Source: Streptomyces chumphonensis
Lineage (GTDB): Bacteria > Actinomycetota > Actinomycetes > Streptomycetales > Streptomycetaceae
DNA length: 64,000 bases
Reading direction: 5' to 3'
Assembly: GCF_014779715.1 (NCBI RefSeq)
Contig: NZ_JACXYU010000015.1
Location: 1-64,000, forward strand
Shown here: one piece after another, positions 47,254 to 54,605 of the stretch
How the letters are laid out: each line of letters begins with the position of its first letter
Position numbering within the stretch: position 1 is the stretch's first letter
The notes under the pieces: generated by a model
Database searches by the model: none
What the model was told of the DNA's origin: nothing
What the model saw: only the letters and a program-made list of their open reading frames with translations
Position numbers and translations under genes: made by a program

Positions 47254-47370
47254 ATGGGAGATCACCGCAAGCCGGAGCCCGACCTGGGCCGGGGCAAGCC
47301 GCCCCCCGGCAACTCCGACGGCAAGGTGCCCCCGCCCCCGCCCGGCGGCGGCAAGCACAAGAAGGAGTGA
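47254..47370 (+). CDS. Small Asp/Pro/Lys-rich peptide, candidate RiPP precursor
   Basis: A 38-residue peptide gene, easily missed by length cut-offs. Support: a strong GGAGGAG ribosome binding site 5 nt before ATG 47254, and a stop that overlaps the start area of the next gene, a PIMT-like methyltransferase. The peptide is polar and unstructured: MGDHRKPEPDLGRG..., then KPPPG, N-S-D-G-K, a run of prolines and a Lys/His/Glu end. Three Asp are present (D3, D10, D22); D22-G23 is the type of Asp-Gly bond that cyclises most easily to aspartimide. This fits an imiditide-type substrate, by inference. No known leader motif is seen. Confidence 0.65.
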   Translation: MGDHRKPEPDLGRGKPPPGNSDGKVPPPPPGGGKHKKE

Positions 47371-47372
47371 GC

Positions 47373-48545
47373 GTGCGGGAGTTCGGCGGGTTGCGGCAGC
47401 GGCTCGCGGCGGCGATGGAGGCGTCCGGGGAGTGGCCGGAGCGCTCGCCGTGGCTGCGGGACGCCGTGGAGACGCTGCCCCGGCACGCCTTCGCCCCCGA
47501 CCGGCTGTGGCACTGGACGGGCCACGCCTACGTCCCCGTCGACCGGGCGACCGCGCTCGATTCCTGGGCCGCCCTCGTCTACGCCGGGCCGGACGACGCG
47601 GCCGTCACCCAGCTCACCGACGGCGTCCCCTCCTCCAGCCTCTCCTGCCAGGGCGTCGTGGTGGACATGCTCGACTCGCTACGCGTCGAGCCGGGCCACC
47701 GCGTGCTGGAGCTGGGCACGGGCACCGGGTGGAACGCCGCGCTGCTCGCCCACCGCGCCGGGCCGGGCCGGGTGGTCAGCGTCGAGGTGGACGCGGAGCT
47801 GGCCGAGGCCGCGCTGTGGCGGCTGCGCGCGGCGGGCGCCGACGTCGCGGTGCACGTCGGCGACGGCGCGGCGGGCCGCCCGGAGGACGGCCCGTGGGAC
47901 CGCGTGATCGCCACCTACGCCGTGGACGAGGTGCCGTGGCCGTGGATCGCCCAGACCCGCCCCGGCGGCCGGCTCGTGTTCCCCTGGGGACGGCTCGGGC
48001 ACGTGGCGCTCACCGTCGCGGACGACGGACGCTCGGCGACGGGGTGGGTGCAGGGGCTCGCCACGTTCATGCCCGCGCGCGGCACCCCACCCGGCGCCGA
48101 CTGGTGGCACGTCCACGACGCCCGGCCGCACGGCACCGCGCGACCCTTCCCCCACGACGTCCGGGCGCTGCGTGACGACGCGCACCTGCTGTTCGCCCTG
48201 CGGGTGGCCCGGCCTGACATCCACGTCGTCCCCGGCCCCGCCCCGGGCCCCGGGCCGTCCGGCGGTGAACCCGTCGTACGGCTGCACGACGGCGCGGCGT
48301 CCTGGGCCGTCCTCACCGGCCACGACGGCGCGGCCGTCGCCCGCCAGGGCGGCCCCCGGCGGCTGGCCGACGAGATCGCGCGCGCCTGGGACTGGTGGAC
48401 GGCCGAGGGCTCCCCACCGCTGTACGACTTCGGCATGACGGTCGCCCCGGACCACTCCTTCGTGTGGTGCGGTGACCCCGAAGCGGGCCCGGTGCGGGAG
48501 CGACCCGCTTTTCCACACTTCTCGAAATCCTCGGCCCCGCGATGA
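47373..48545 (+). CDS. PIMT-like O-methyltransferase, RiPP-associated type
   Basis: A 390-residue protein. The N-terminal ~220 residues are a protein-L-isoaspartate methyltransferase fold with SAM motif I HRVLELGTGTGWNAALLA, post-I VVSVEVDAELAEAA, and upstream TQLTDGVPSSSLSCQ, which is the PIMT substrate loop variant. A ~150-residue C-terminal extension ends in LYDFGMTVAPDHSFVWCGDP, close to the conserved tail of methyltransferases in graspetide, lanthipeptide and imiditide clusters. A normal housekeeping PIMT has only ~210 residues and no such tail. GTG 47373 is placed 5 nt from GGAG; GTG 47367 overlaps the peptide stop. Predicted to methylate an Asp of the upstream peptide to trigger aspartimide formation. 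Confidence 0.85.
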   Translation: MREFGGLRQRLAAAMEASGEWPERSPWLRDAVETLPRHAFAPDRLWHWTGHAYVPVDRATALDSWAALVYAGPDDAAVTQLTDGVPSSSLSCQGVVVDMLDSLRVEPGHRVLELGTGTGWNAALLAHRAGPGRVVSVEVDAELAEAALWRLRAAGADVAVHVGDGAAGRPEDGPWDRVIATYAVDEVPWPWIAQTRPGGRLVFPWGRLGHVALTVADDGRSATGWVQGLATFMPARGTPPGADWWHVHDARPHGTARPFPHDVRALRDDAHLLFALRVARPDIHVVPGPAPGPGPSGGEPVVRLHDGAASWAVLTGHDGAAVARQGGPRRLADEIARAWDWWTAEGSPPLYDFGMTVAPDHSFVWCGDPEAGPVRERPAFPHFSKSSAPR

Positions 48546-48615
48546 GTTTCCGCTTGGCTGGGAGTCTCCCCCACCGACAGCGGCAGAGGCCCCGAGGACC
48601 GAGGAGACGGCCACC

Positions 48616-49167
48616 ATGCGCAAGATCGTCAACGCCACCTACATGACGCTCGACGGCGACATCACCAACATGCAGGACTGGCACATGAACTACTTCGGCG
48701 CGCAGGCCGAGGTCGCCGCCCGCAGCCAGCTCGCCGAGAGCGACGCCCTCATCATGGGCCGCAAGACCTACGAGGGCTTCGCGCCCGCCTGGTCCGCCCA
48801 GGCCGGCCAGAACGCCTTCGCCGACCGGATGAACGACATCACCAAGTACGTCGTCTCCTCCACGCTCAAGAACCCCGACTGGTCGAACTGCACGGTCCTC
48901 GACGGCGACGTCGCCGCCCGCGTCCGCGAGCTGAAGGAACAGGACGGCGGCAACATCCTCCAGTACGGCTTCGGCGACGTGACGCGCCTGATGCTGGAGA
49001 ACGGCCTCCTGGACGAGTTCAGGGTGTGGCTGCACCCCGTCCTCTCCGGCAAGGCCCAGCCGTCCGACCTCCTCTACCGCGACCTCGGACAGCACACGTT
49101 CGACCTCACCGGCACCGAGACCCACGCCACCGGCCTCGTCATCCTCACCTACACCCCGAAGCGCTGA
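48616..49167 (+). CDS. Dihydrofolate reductase family protein (RibD-C type)
   Basis: A 183-residue DHFR/RibD_C-fold protein of the 'dihydrofolate reductase family' common in actinomycetes. Motifs: MRKIVNATYMTLDGDI at the N-terminus, DALIMGRKTYEGFAPAW, and GGNILQYGFGDVTRLMLENG. It binds NADPH; whether it reduces folates is unproven for this group. ATG 48616 lies 9 nt after GAGGAG. It stands alone, 70 nt after the methyltransferase gene and convergent with the toxin gene. Confidence 0.87.
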   Translation: MRKIVNATYMTLDGDITNMQDWHMNYFGAQAEVAARSQLAESDALIMGRKTYEGFAPAWSAQAGQNAFADRMNDITKYVVSSTLKNPDWSNCTVLDGDVAARVRELKEQDGGNILQYGFGDVTRLMLENGLLDEFRVWLHPVLSGKAQPSDLLYRDLGQHTFDLTGTETHATGLVILTYTPKR

Positions 49168-49185
49168 CGGGACGGCGGGCGGCGG

Positions 49186-49560
49186 TCAGGCTGCCATGAC
49201 CTGGACGTCGTACTGCCGGATCCACCGATCCCGTGTGACGAGGGTCAGCCCCTCGATCTGAGCCTGAGCGACCAGGAGCCGGTCGAAGGGATCACGGTGG
49301 TGCCCAGGGAGCCGCCCTGCACGTACACCGTGGCCCGCAGTGATCGGCAGACCGGTGAACTGGGTATCCCGCGCTCTTTCCGCAAGGTCGTCCACCCCGC
49401 TCAGCTTGCCCAGGGACTGCTTGATCGCGATCTCCCACGGAGTCACCGCGCTCACATACACGCCGGGCTCGATGTCGAGCATGTCCTTGATTTCGCCGGA
49501 CAGCTCGGGGGAGTCGTCAAGCCACCACAGAACCACGTGGGTGTCGAGCAGGAGCCGCAT
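49186..49560 (-). CDS. PIN-domain toxin (VapC-like)
   Basis: A 124-residue PIN-domain ribonuclease toxin. All acidic residues of the active site are present: D6 (LLLDTHVVLWW), E43 (TPWEIAIKQSLGKL), D90/D93 (HRDPFDRLLVAQA) and D111 (VTRDRWI). The start overlaps the antitoxin stop: ATG 49560 by one base or GTG 49563 by four, so expression is coupled. Such toxins cut tRNA or rRNA when the labile antitoxin is lost. The intact active site contrasts with the decayed PIN gene at 53839. Confidence 0.92.
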   Translation of the reverse strand: MRLLLDTHVVLWWLDDSPELSGEIKDMLDIEPGVYVSAVTPWEIAIKQSLGKLSGVDDLAERARDTQFTGLPITAGHGVRAGRLPGHHRDPFDRLLVAQAQIEGLTLVTRDRWIRQYDVQVMAA

Positions 49561-49853
49561 CACCGCGCCCCGAAGGCATCGGCGAGATCATCGGGAAGCT
49601 CATCGAAGTCATCGGCGATATGAACACGTCCACGCAGGGAACCACGCCCTGTCCGCCTCACCTTCTGGCGCAACGGGACGACCTTGGCGACGGGCTCCCC
49701 GGCCTTGCTGATGACGACTTCCTCACCACTGGCGACCTGTTCCAGAATGCGGGAGAGATGGGTTTTGGCCTCGTGCACGTTGTACTGACGGGCTGCGTCC
49801 ACAGCTTCCTCCCAACGGTGGCCACCAAATGAACTAGGCAGTGGACTAAGCAT
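49560..49853 (-). CDS. Phd/YefM-type antitoxin
   Basis: A 97-residue antitoxin. The core YNVHEAKTHLSRILEQVASGEEVVISKAGEP (read in parts: YNVHEAKTHLSRILEQVASG, EEVVISKAGEPVAKVVPL) is the Phd/YefM DNA-binding fold, and the acidic C-terminal part (ADDFDELPDDLADAFG) would wrap the toxin. ATG 49853 has GAGAGGA 7 nt upstream. It precedes and overlaps the PIN toxin gene, the usual order. Confidence 0.9.
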   Translation of the reverse strand: MLSPLPSSFGGHRWEEAVDAARQYNVHEAKTHLSRILEQVASGEEVVISKAGEPVAKVVPLRQKVRRTGRGSLRGRVHIADDFDELPDDLADAFGAR

Positions 49854-49867
49854 ACCTCTGTCCTCTC

Positions 49868-50860
49868 TCACACGTAGCGGGTGCGGGCGCGGGCGGCCTC
49901 GAAGGCGGCGCGGGCGCGGGCGGCGGCGGGTGGCAGGCCGGGCGGCGGCTCGGGCGACGGCACGAGCCCCGCGCAGGGGCGGCAGATCCCGGTGCGCTGC
50001 CCGCGCGGCAGCGGGTCGCGGCACTCCGCGCACTCCGCCAACGGCGGGGGCGGCGGCGTCCTCGGGGCGACGGGCGGCGGCAGCTTCGCCGTCAGCCGGT
50101 GCGCCACAAACGCCGCCGGGGCGTGCACCCGGCGCGGCAGCCCCGCCGTCAGCGCCTCCCGCAGCTCCGCCTCCCCGACGCCTCTGGCCAGCCACTCCCG
50201 CGCCAGCGGCGCCAGCCGCGCCGCCTCGGCGACGCCCAGCCGCAGCCGGGGCTCGTCCCGTCCGAGTGCGGCCAGGACGCGAGCCGCACGTCCCGAGCCG
50301 GCGCCGTCACCACCGCCGGGGTCCGGCTCGTCCGACACCGGGAGGTCCGGCGCCGGGGCGGGGACCGGGCCCGGCTCGGGTCCCGGCCTGGGCTCCGCGT
50401 GCCGCTCGGCGTCCGGTGCGGCGGGACGGGGAGGGTGGGGTGTGTTCTCCGGTTGTTCTTCACCCTTGGGTGAGTCGCCGACGGCCCGTTCCCCCGGTTC
50501 GCCGACCGGCAGCACCCGGCCGCCCGGAGCCCCGGCGAAGGCCGCGTCCACGGCGGCGGCCGTGGTCAGCGGCACGTTGGAGATGAGCACGACGGTCTGC
50601 CAGCGTCCGGACTCCCGGTCCTGCGTCTGCCGGGTGTGGACGTACCCCTCGGCGGCGAGCTGCTGCCGTGCCTTGCGGACGGTGATGCGTCCCTCGGGGA
50701 GCTTCTCGCTGAGCGAGGTGAACGTCTCCCGCGAGCCCTCGGGCAGCGACAGCGCCCACTCCAGCATCCGCACGGCTGTACTGCTCAGCCTCGGATGACG
50801 GATCAGCTCGTTGGGAATCTGCGAGTAGAAGCGCGTCGGCGCGATAACATGCCGGAGCAT
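49868..50860 (-). CDS. Winged-helix DNA-binding protein with zinc-ribbon tail
   Basis: A 330-residue protein of the type that accompanies WhiJ-like loci in streptomycetes. An N-terminal winged-helix domain (~5-95, FYSQIPNELIRHPRLSSTAV ... SLSEKLPEGRITVRKARQQL) resembles replication/conjugation regulators. A long Pro/Glu-rich linker (~115-190) leads to a helical part and a C-x2-C...C-x2-C zinc-ribbon-like end (CAECRDPLPRGQRTGICRPC). ATG 50860 is chosen, with GGAGGG 7 nt upstream; ATG 50875 is less well placed. A stable hairpin (50889-50931) lies in its leader. Function unknown. Confidence 0.75.
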   Translation of the reverse strand: MLRHVIAPTRFYSQIPNELIRHPRLSSTAVRMLEWALSLPEGSRETFTSLSEKLPEGRITVRKARQQLAAEGYVHTRQTQDRESGRWQTVVLISNVPLTTAAAVDAAFAGAPGGRVLPVGEPGERAVGDSPKGEEQPENTPHPPRPAAPDAERHAEPRPGPEPGPVPAPAPDLPVSDEPDPGGGDGAGSGRAARVLAALGRDEPRLRLGVAEAARLAPLAREWLARGVGEAELREALTAGLPRRVHAPAAFVAHRLTAKLPPPVAPRTPPPPPLAECAECRDPLPRGQRTGICRPCAGLVPSPEPPPGLPPAAARARAAFEAARARTRYV

Positions 50861-50888
50861 CCCAGGGCCCTCCATTGACCTTGGTGAT

Positions 50889-50931
50889 GAAGGCCCTCAC
50901 CGGTGTTGCTAGCACCGTTGAGGGCCGCTTC
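50889..50931 (-). promoter_or_regulatory. Leader hairpin upstream of winged-helix gene
   Basis: Stem of GGCCCTCA/TGAGGGCC-type pairing (50892-50899 with 50919-50926), one mismatch, then CGGTG/CACCG closing a TTGCTAG loop, with GAA/TTC outer pairs. It is 29 nt upstream of the start codon, so it is either an attenuator in the leader or a terminator for the upstream small genes. Confidence 0.55.
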
Positions 50932-51018
50932 ATGCGGGCTGCACGAAGCGTGCGTTTGTGATGACTCTAATCACAACGCCCACCCCGTGCGCCACTCGAT
51001 CAAAACCGGTCAACTTGC

Positions 51019-51231
51019 CTATCGGAACAGTCGGGTTCGGCGGTTCACCTCGGCAAGGTCGGCACGCAACCGCTCAGCCGCGGTGGCCTCCCGCAGCTGG
51101 TCGCGCGGGCAGTCCCACTCCACGCCACCGCGCAGCGGCCGAAGCTGCACGAACCGGCCCAACTGGTCCATGACTTCGCCGACCCGGCCCGTCCGCAGGT
51201 CCACGGCGCACGCGCCGCGCTTCGGCGTCAC
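51019..51231 (-). CDS. Small conserved Streptomyces-type protein
   Basis: A 70-residue protein with the pattern VTPKRGACAVDLRTGRVGEV and QLRPLRGGVEWDCPRDQLRE, known to me as a frequent small companion gene of XRE/DUF397 loci; no function is assigned. GTG 51231 overlaps the stop of the 77-residue gene upstream (GTGA), so the two are translationally coupled. GGAAG lies 5 nt before the start. Confidence 0.7.
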   Translation of the reverse strand: MTPKRGACAVDLRTGRVGEVMDQLGRFVQLRPLRGGVEWDCPRDQLREATAAERLRADLAEVNRRTRLFR

Positions 51232-51461
51232 GGCCGCTTCCGGTGCCGCAGGACGACCGCGAGCTGCCGCGCCGTCTCCACGGTGCACCGTCCTAGGTCG
51301 ATCAGCGGCGAGGGCTCCGTCCCGGCCGCCGACACCGGGTCGATCCGGAGCGAGGGCAACACCAGTCCCACCAGCCGCAGTTCCTCGCGCAGCTCGTTCG
51401 CCGCGCCCTCCGCCTCCCGCAGCCGCTCCAGGGCCATCCTGCGCCCGTCCGTCATCGCCAT
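51228..51461 (-). CDS. Small coiled-coil protein of WhiJ-like locus
   Basis: A 77-residue protein with a heptad-rich N-terminal helix (ALERLREAEGAANELREELR) followed by LPSLRIDPVSAAG and a short beta/helix end. I recognise it only as a frequent neighbour of XRE/DUF397 gene pairs. ATG 51461 or ATG 51455 can start; the ribosome binding site is weak (AAGG, 11 nt). It is divergent from the XRE regulator. Confidence 0.65.
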   Translation of the reverse strand: MAMTDGRRMALERLREAEGAANELREELRLVGLVLPSLRIDPVSAAGTEPSPLIDLGRCTVETARQLAVVLRHRKRP

Positions 51462-51579
51462 GTGCGTTGGTGCCTTTCACGTTGGGTATCCCCGTTCGGC
51501 ACACAGCGTGGCGAGTCGTACCTAGGATGGGGAAGTGTCAAGCCCTTCAGATCCAGAAGGCTGAAACGAGGCCCTGACC

Positions 51580-52407
51580 ATGCCTTCCAGCAAGCCACTT
51601 GACCCCCGCGCCTCCATGGCCGCCTACCTCGGCTCGCGCGTCCGCAAGCGCCGCGAGGCCCTGGGCTGGACGCAGCGCGAGCTGGGCTGCCACGTCCACG
51701 TCTCCCACAACCGCATCGCCCAGGTGGAACTCGCCACCGACCCACCACCCCGCGCCCTCGCCGACGCCATCGACGTCGCCCTCGACGCGGACGGCGAGAT
51801 CTCCGACCTCTGGTGGCACATGACCCGCGAGACCTACGTCGACTGGGTCCGCGAGTACATGGAGAAGGAGGCCAGAGCCGTCAAGGTGCTCACCTACGCG
51901 GCGCACTCGGTACCCGGCCTTCTCCAAACAGCCGCCTATGCCCGAATCAGCCTGCGCGAGGGACTTCCTCACCTGGAAGAGGAGGAGCTGGACCGACAGG
52001 TAGAAGCAAGGCTCAGCCGAAGGGTGCTGTTGGAAGGCGACGACCCGCCCTTCCTCTGGGGTGTCCTCGACCAAGCAGCGCTTCATCGCAGAGTCGGCGA
52101 GCAGGCCACGATGCACGAACAACTGTCACACCTGCTGGCCCTGGCCCGACATCCGCACATCACCTTTCAAGTGCTCCCGTTTGAAGCGCCGCAACACCCG
52201 GTCACCGGAGGCTCCCTCACGCTCCTCTCCCTTCCGGACGGCCCGGACGTGGCCTATTTGGAGGGGTACTCCTGCGGTGAACTCGTAGAGCTGCCCGACC
52301 GTGTCACCCGATACGCTCATGCGTACGACCTCTTGCAGGTCAATGCTCTGCCACCAGCGGCCTCCCAGCGCCTGATCCGGGACACAATGAAGGAGCACTA
52401 CGCATGA
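51580..52407 (+). CDS. XRE-family regulator with DUF5753 domain (WhiJ-like)
   Basis: A 275-residue regulator: N-terminal XRE HTH (~15-75, LGSRVRKRREALGWTQRELG, HVSHNRIAQVELATDPP) and a C-terminal DUF5753 domain (~90-270, containing VPGLLQTAAYARI and SLTLLSLPDGPDVAYLEG). In streptomycetes such proteins work with small DUF397 partners in control of development and antibiotic production (whiJ, abaA-like loci). The DUF397 partner overlaps its stop by 4 nt. The target promoter is unknown; the divergent small genes at 51228-51461 are natural candidates. Confidence 0.9.
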   Translation: MPSSKPLDPRASMAAYLGSRVRKRREALGWTQRELGCHVHVSHNRIAQVELATDPPPRALADAIDVALDADGEISDLWWHMTRETYVDWVREYMEKEARAVKVLTYAAHSVPGLLQTAAYARISLREGLPHLEEEELDRQVEARLSRRVLLEGDDPPFLWGVLDQAALHRRVGEQATMHEQLSHLLALARHPHITFQVLPFEAPQHPVTGGSLTLLSLPDGPDVAYLEGYSCGELVELPDRVTRYAHAYDLLQVNALPPAASQRLIRDTMKEHYA

Positions 52408-52682
52408 GCCCCACGACCCCTGACCTCCGTTCCGCGACCTGGTGCAAGTCGAGCTACAGCGACAACACCGGCGGCGCCTGCGTCGAGGTGGCCCGGGACT
52501 TCCCCGGCGCGGCCCGGTGGCGGAAGTCCAGCTACAGCGACAAGTCGTACGGTGACTGCATCGAGGTGGCGGACGGGTGTGCGGGGGTCGTCCCGGTCCG
52601 GGACAGCAAGCGGCCGGACGACGCCGCGCTCGTCTTCCCCGCCGCCGCCTGGTCCGCCTTCGTCGCCGACGTCAAAGAATGA
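52404..52682 (+). CDS. Tandem DUF397 protein
   Basis: A 92-residue protein holding two DUF397 units: WCKSSYSDNTGGACVEVA (~14-31) and WRKSSYSDKSYGDCIEVAD (~39-57), followed by VPVRDSKRPDDAALVFP. The first unit is shortened, so it looks like a partial duplication. DUF397 proteins act as partners of the XRE/DUF5753 regulators. It starts at ATG 52404 inside the regulator's stop (ATGA). Confidence 0.9.
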   Translation: MSPTTPDLRSATWCKSSYSDNTGGACVEVARDFPGAARWRKSSYSDKSYGDCIEVADGCAGVVPVRDSKRPDDAALVFPAAAWSAFVADVKE

Positions 52683-52873
52683 GCGGGAACGGTCCGGGGT
52701 GCACACCGGAGTCGCTGTGACGCGATTCGTGCCCGGTGGGCATGCACCTTCGACGGTGGGTGCCGAACGGAGTTCCGGGTTCTCCACCGTCGTACCGGAG
52801 ACGTCGACGTGGCGCGCTTGGACCGATGGCCGACGTCCTGAGATGTGCCCATCCCCGGCTAGGCGGCGCAGGA

Positions 52874-52905
52874 GAGCCGAGCCGAGTGGGTACTCGGCTC
52901 GGCTC
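52874..52905 (-). terminator. Terminator of roadblock gene
   Basis: A perfect 14-bp stem (52874-52887 with 52892-52905) with a GGGT tetraloop, starting 5 nt past the stop of the minus-strand roadblock gene. The symmetric stem can also end the XRE/DUF397 transcript. Confidence 0.88.
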
Positions 52906-52909
52906 GGTG

Positions 52910-53377
52910 CTACGCGCTGAAGAGCCGCTCGATGTCGTCGTCGGTGATCTCCGTGAGCGACGCGTCGGAGGAGCCGCGCTGGGCCATGGCCCCGAGGATC
53001 TTGTCGAAGTCCCCACCAGCGCGCTTGACTTGGAGTCGGACCAGGCCCAGCGAGGATCGCGCGTCGAAGGCGACCAGCAGGATGGCGTACGTGGCCACGA
53101 TCGAGATGTGGAAGTAGTCCTGCTGCCCCTCGTGGGGCATTACCGAAAGCTCGCGCTCCCGGATCAGCTTGGCCAAGTCGTCAGAGCCGCTGCCTGCGGT
53201 CACGGAGGCGAGCGAGGTCACGTCGTACTGCTCGTGCTCGCCCGCCGCCGCCACCTGTCGGCCGTCCTTGTCGATCAGGAGGACGGCTTTGGCATTGGCG
53301 TCCTTCTGAAGGCGGCGCACGGTCTCCTTCAGGTCGTTGATCTCTTCGGTGTCGAGGCCGGAATCGGCGGTCGTCAC
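52910..53377 (-). CDS. Roadblock/LC7 domain protein
   Basis: A 155-residue roadblock/LC7 fold protein (~15-130): ETVRRLQKDANAKAVLLIDK, then an amphipathic middle and FHISIVATYAILLVAFDARS, ending with a conserved-looking acidic tail (LTEITDDDIERLFSA). These proteins are GTPase partners (MglB, or CvnB in streptomycete conservons), but no CvnA, CvnC or CvnD gene is here, so it is an orphan. GTG 53377 has GGAGG 8 nt upstream. Confidence 0.82.
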   Translation of the reverse strand: MTTADSGLDTEEINDLKETVRRLQKDANAKAVLLIDKDGRQVAAAGEHEQYDVTSLASVTAGSGSDDLAKLIRERELSVMPHEGQQDYFHISIVATYAILLVAFDARSSLGLVRLQVKRAGGDFDKILGAMAQRGSSDASLTEITDDDIERLFSA

Positions 53378-53599
53378 GGCAGGATCCTCCGCATGTCGTG
53401 GGACGGTCGGCCCTAGCGGGCCGGCTCGCACTCACTCTACCGACGCGATAACTCTCGGAATGCGGTCAGGGACCGAAAGTGGTCGCCGGTCCGCAGGGTG
53501 CACGCCGACCCGCACCCCGGTCGGCTCTCACGGACCCACTCCAGGGGCTCGCTCACAAAGGCACAGGACAGGTGGTGGTGGCGCGGGTACCGTGACCGC

Positions 53600-53935
53600 A
53601 TGTCGCTCAAGAAGACCACCGTCATGGTCGACGAGGACGACCTCCTGGCGATCAAGGAAGCTGCGGCGCGGGAAGGACGCACGGAGTCGGAATACTTCCG
53701 GGAGGCGTTCCACATCGCCGCTCTGCGGACGCGTCGATGGGACGAGGACGGGGACATCCCCCAGCTCGACTTCGGCGGTCCTGTGAGCGCTGAGGAGATC
53801 CACCGGTCGGTGTCGGACGCCATGGCGGAATCGGAGTTGTCGTCATCGGCGCCACCTCCGGGCTGGTCGCGGCCCTCCACACGAAGGACCGGGAACACCA
53901 GAGGGCACGTACAGGGCTACGGAAGGCGGCGCTGA
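53600..53935 (+). CDS. RHH-type antitoxin with read-through C-terminus
   Basis: A 111-residue reading frame. Residues 1-78 look like a CopG/RHH-type antitoxin (KKTTVMVDEDDLLAIKEAAA, REGRTESEYFREAF) with an acidic region (DEDGDIPQLDFG). From about residue 80 (SELSSSAPPPGWSRPSTRR) the sequence is out of character: the frame has lost its normal stop and runs across the toxin region in a wrong frame. The original stop probably lay near 53837, just where the toxin frame begins. The DNA-binding part looks intact. Confidence 0.7.
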   Translation: MSLKKTTVMVDEDDLLAIKEAAAREGRTESEYFREAFHIAALRTRRWDEDGDIPQLDFGGPVSAEEIHRSVSDAMAESELSSSAPPPGWSRPSTRRTGNTRGHVQGYGRRR

Positions 53936-54129
53936 CCGTGGTGTCGCCCCTCGTGGCCCTGGAGATCGAGCACATCACGACGCGCAACGTCGACCGGCGG
54001 TCCGCGCTCGCGGTGAACGACTGGCCCCTCGCCCAGGAGCGGACCGACCGACGGGACTTCAGGGCCATCACGCCGCTGACCGGAACCCACGCCTTCCGCA
54101 TCCTTCCCGACGATCTCTCCGCATGCTGA
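53839..54129 (+). pseudogene. Decayed PIN-domain toxin
   Basis: In a different frame from the antitoxin, a PIN-type protein is readable: VVIGATSGLVAALHTKDREH, VSPLVALEIEHITTRN, then TDRRDFRAITPLTG and FRILPDDL. It has no in-frame ATG, GTG or TTG near its expected start. The first catalytic Asp (normally DTSGLV) is Ala (ATSGLV), and the central segment with the two acidic residues is missing, since PLAQER joins directly to TDRRDF. The protein would be ~95 residues instead of ~135. It overlaps the NUDIX start. All three changes point to a dead toxin. Confidence 0.75.
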
Positions 54130-54605
54130 GGCGGCTTGCGGCGCGGGCCTGGCACGCCACGCGGGGGCCGATCCAGTGGCGGGTGCTGTGGCTGGCCAAC
54201 GCGACGTTCATGGTGGGGGTGACCGGCGTCGTCCGCGACGACGCGGGCCGCGTCCTCCTGCTCAAGCACCGGATGTGGCCGGAGGGACGGCAGTGGGGGC
54301 TGCCGTCCGGGTACGCGATCCGGGGTGAGGAGTTCGGCCGGACGGTGGAGCGCGAGGTGAAGGAGGAGACCCGGCTCGACGTGCGGGCCGGGGAGCTGAT
54401 CCACCTCAAGAGCGGCTACCGGCTGCGGCTGGAGGTGGCGTACGAGGCCCGGCTGACCGGCGGCACGCTGTCGCTGGACGGCTTCGAGATCCTGGACGCC
54501 GGCTGGTTCACCCCCGACGACCTGCCCGAGGACCTCCAGCCCGCCCACCGCCCCCTCATCGCCCGCACCGACCGACCAGGGGCCCGGGACCGGGACGCTA
54601 CCTAG
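54123..54605 (+). CDS. NUDIX hydrolase
   Basis: A 160-residue NUDIX pyrophosphohydrolase. The Nudix box is complete: GYAIRGEEFGRTVEREVKEE followed by TRLDV (G-x5-E-x7-REV-x-EE-x-x-L/D). A basic N-terminal stretch (RRLAARAWHATRG) and a hydrophobic segment (QWRVLWLANATFMVGVTGVV) precede it. The substrate, a nucleoside diphosphate linked to another moiety, is unknown. It starts within the end of the decayed toxin gene and its stop overlaps the convergent hydrolase stop by 8 nt. Confidence 0.88.
   Translation: MLRRLAARAWHATRGPIQWRVLWLANATFMVGVTGVVRDDAGRVLLLKHRMWPEGRQWGLPSGYAIRGEEFGRTVEREVKEETRLDVRAGELIHLKSGYRLRLEVAYEARLTGGTLSLDGFEILDAGWFTPDDLPEDLQPAHRPLIARTDRPGARDRDAT

Noticed and set aside
49186..52682. 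Possible integrative element (toxin-antitoxin, winged-helix Rep-like protein, XRE regulator)
   Set aside because: No integrase, no tRNA, and no flanking direct repeat seen; such XRE/DUF397 loci are normal chromosomal features in streptomycetes.
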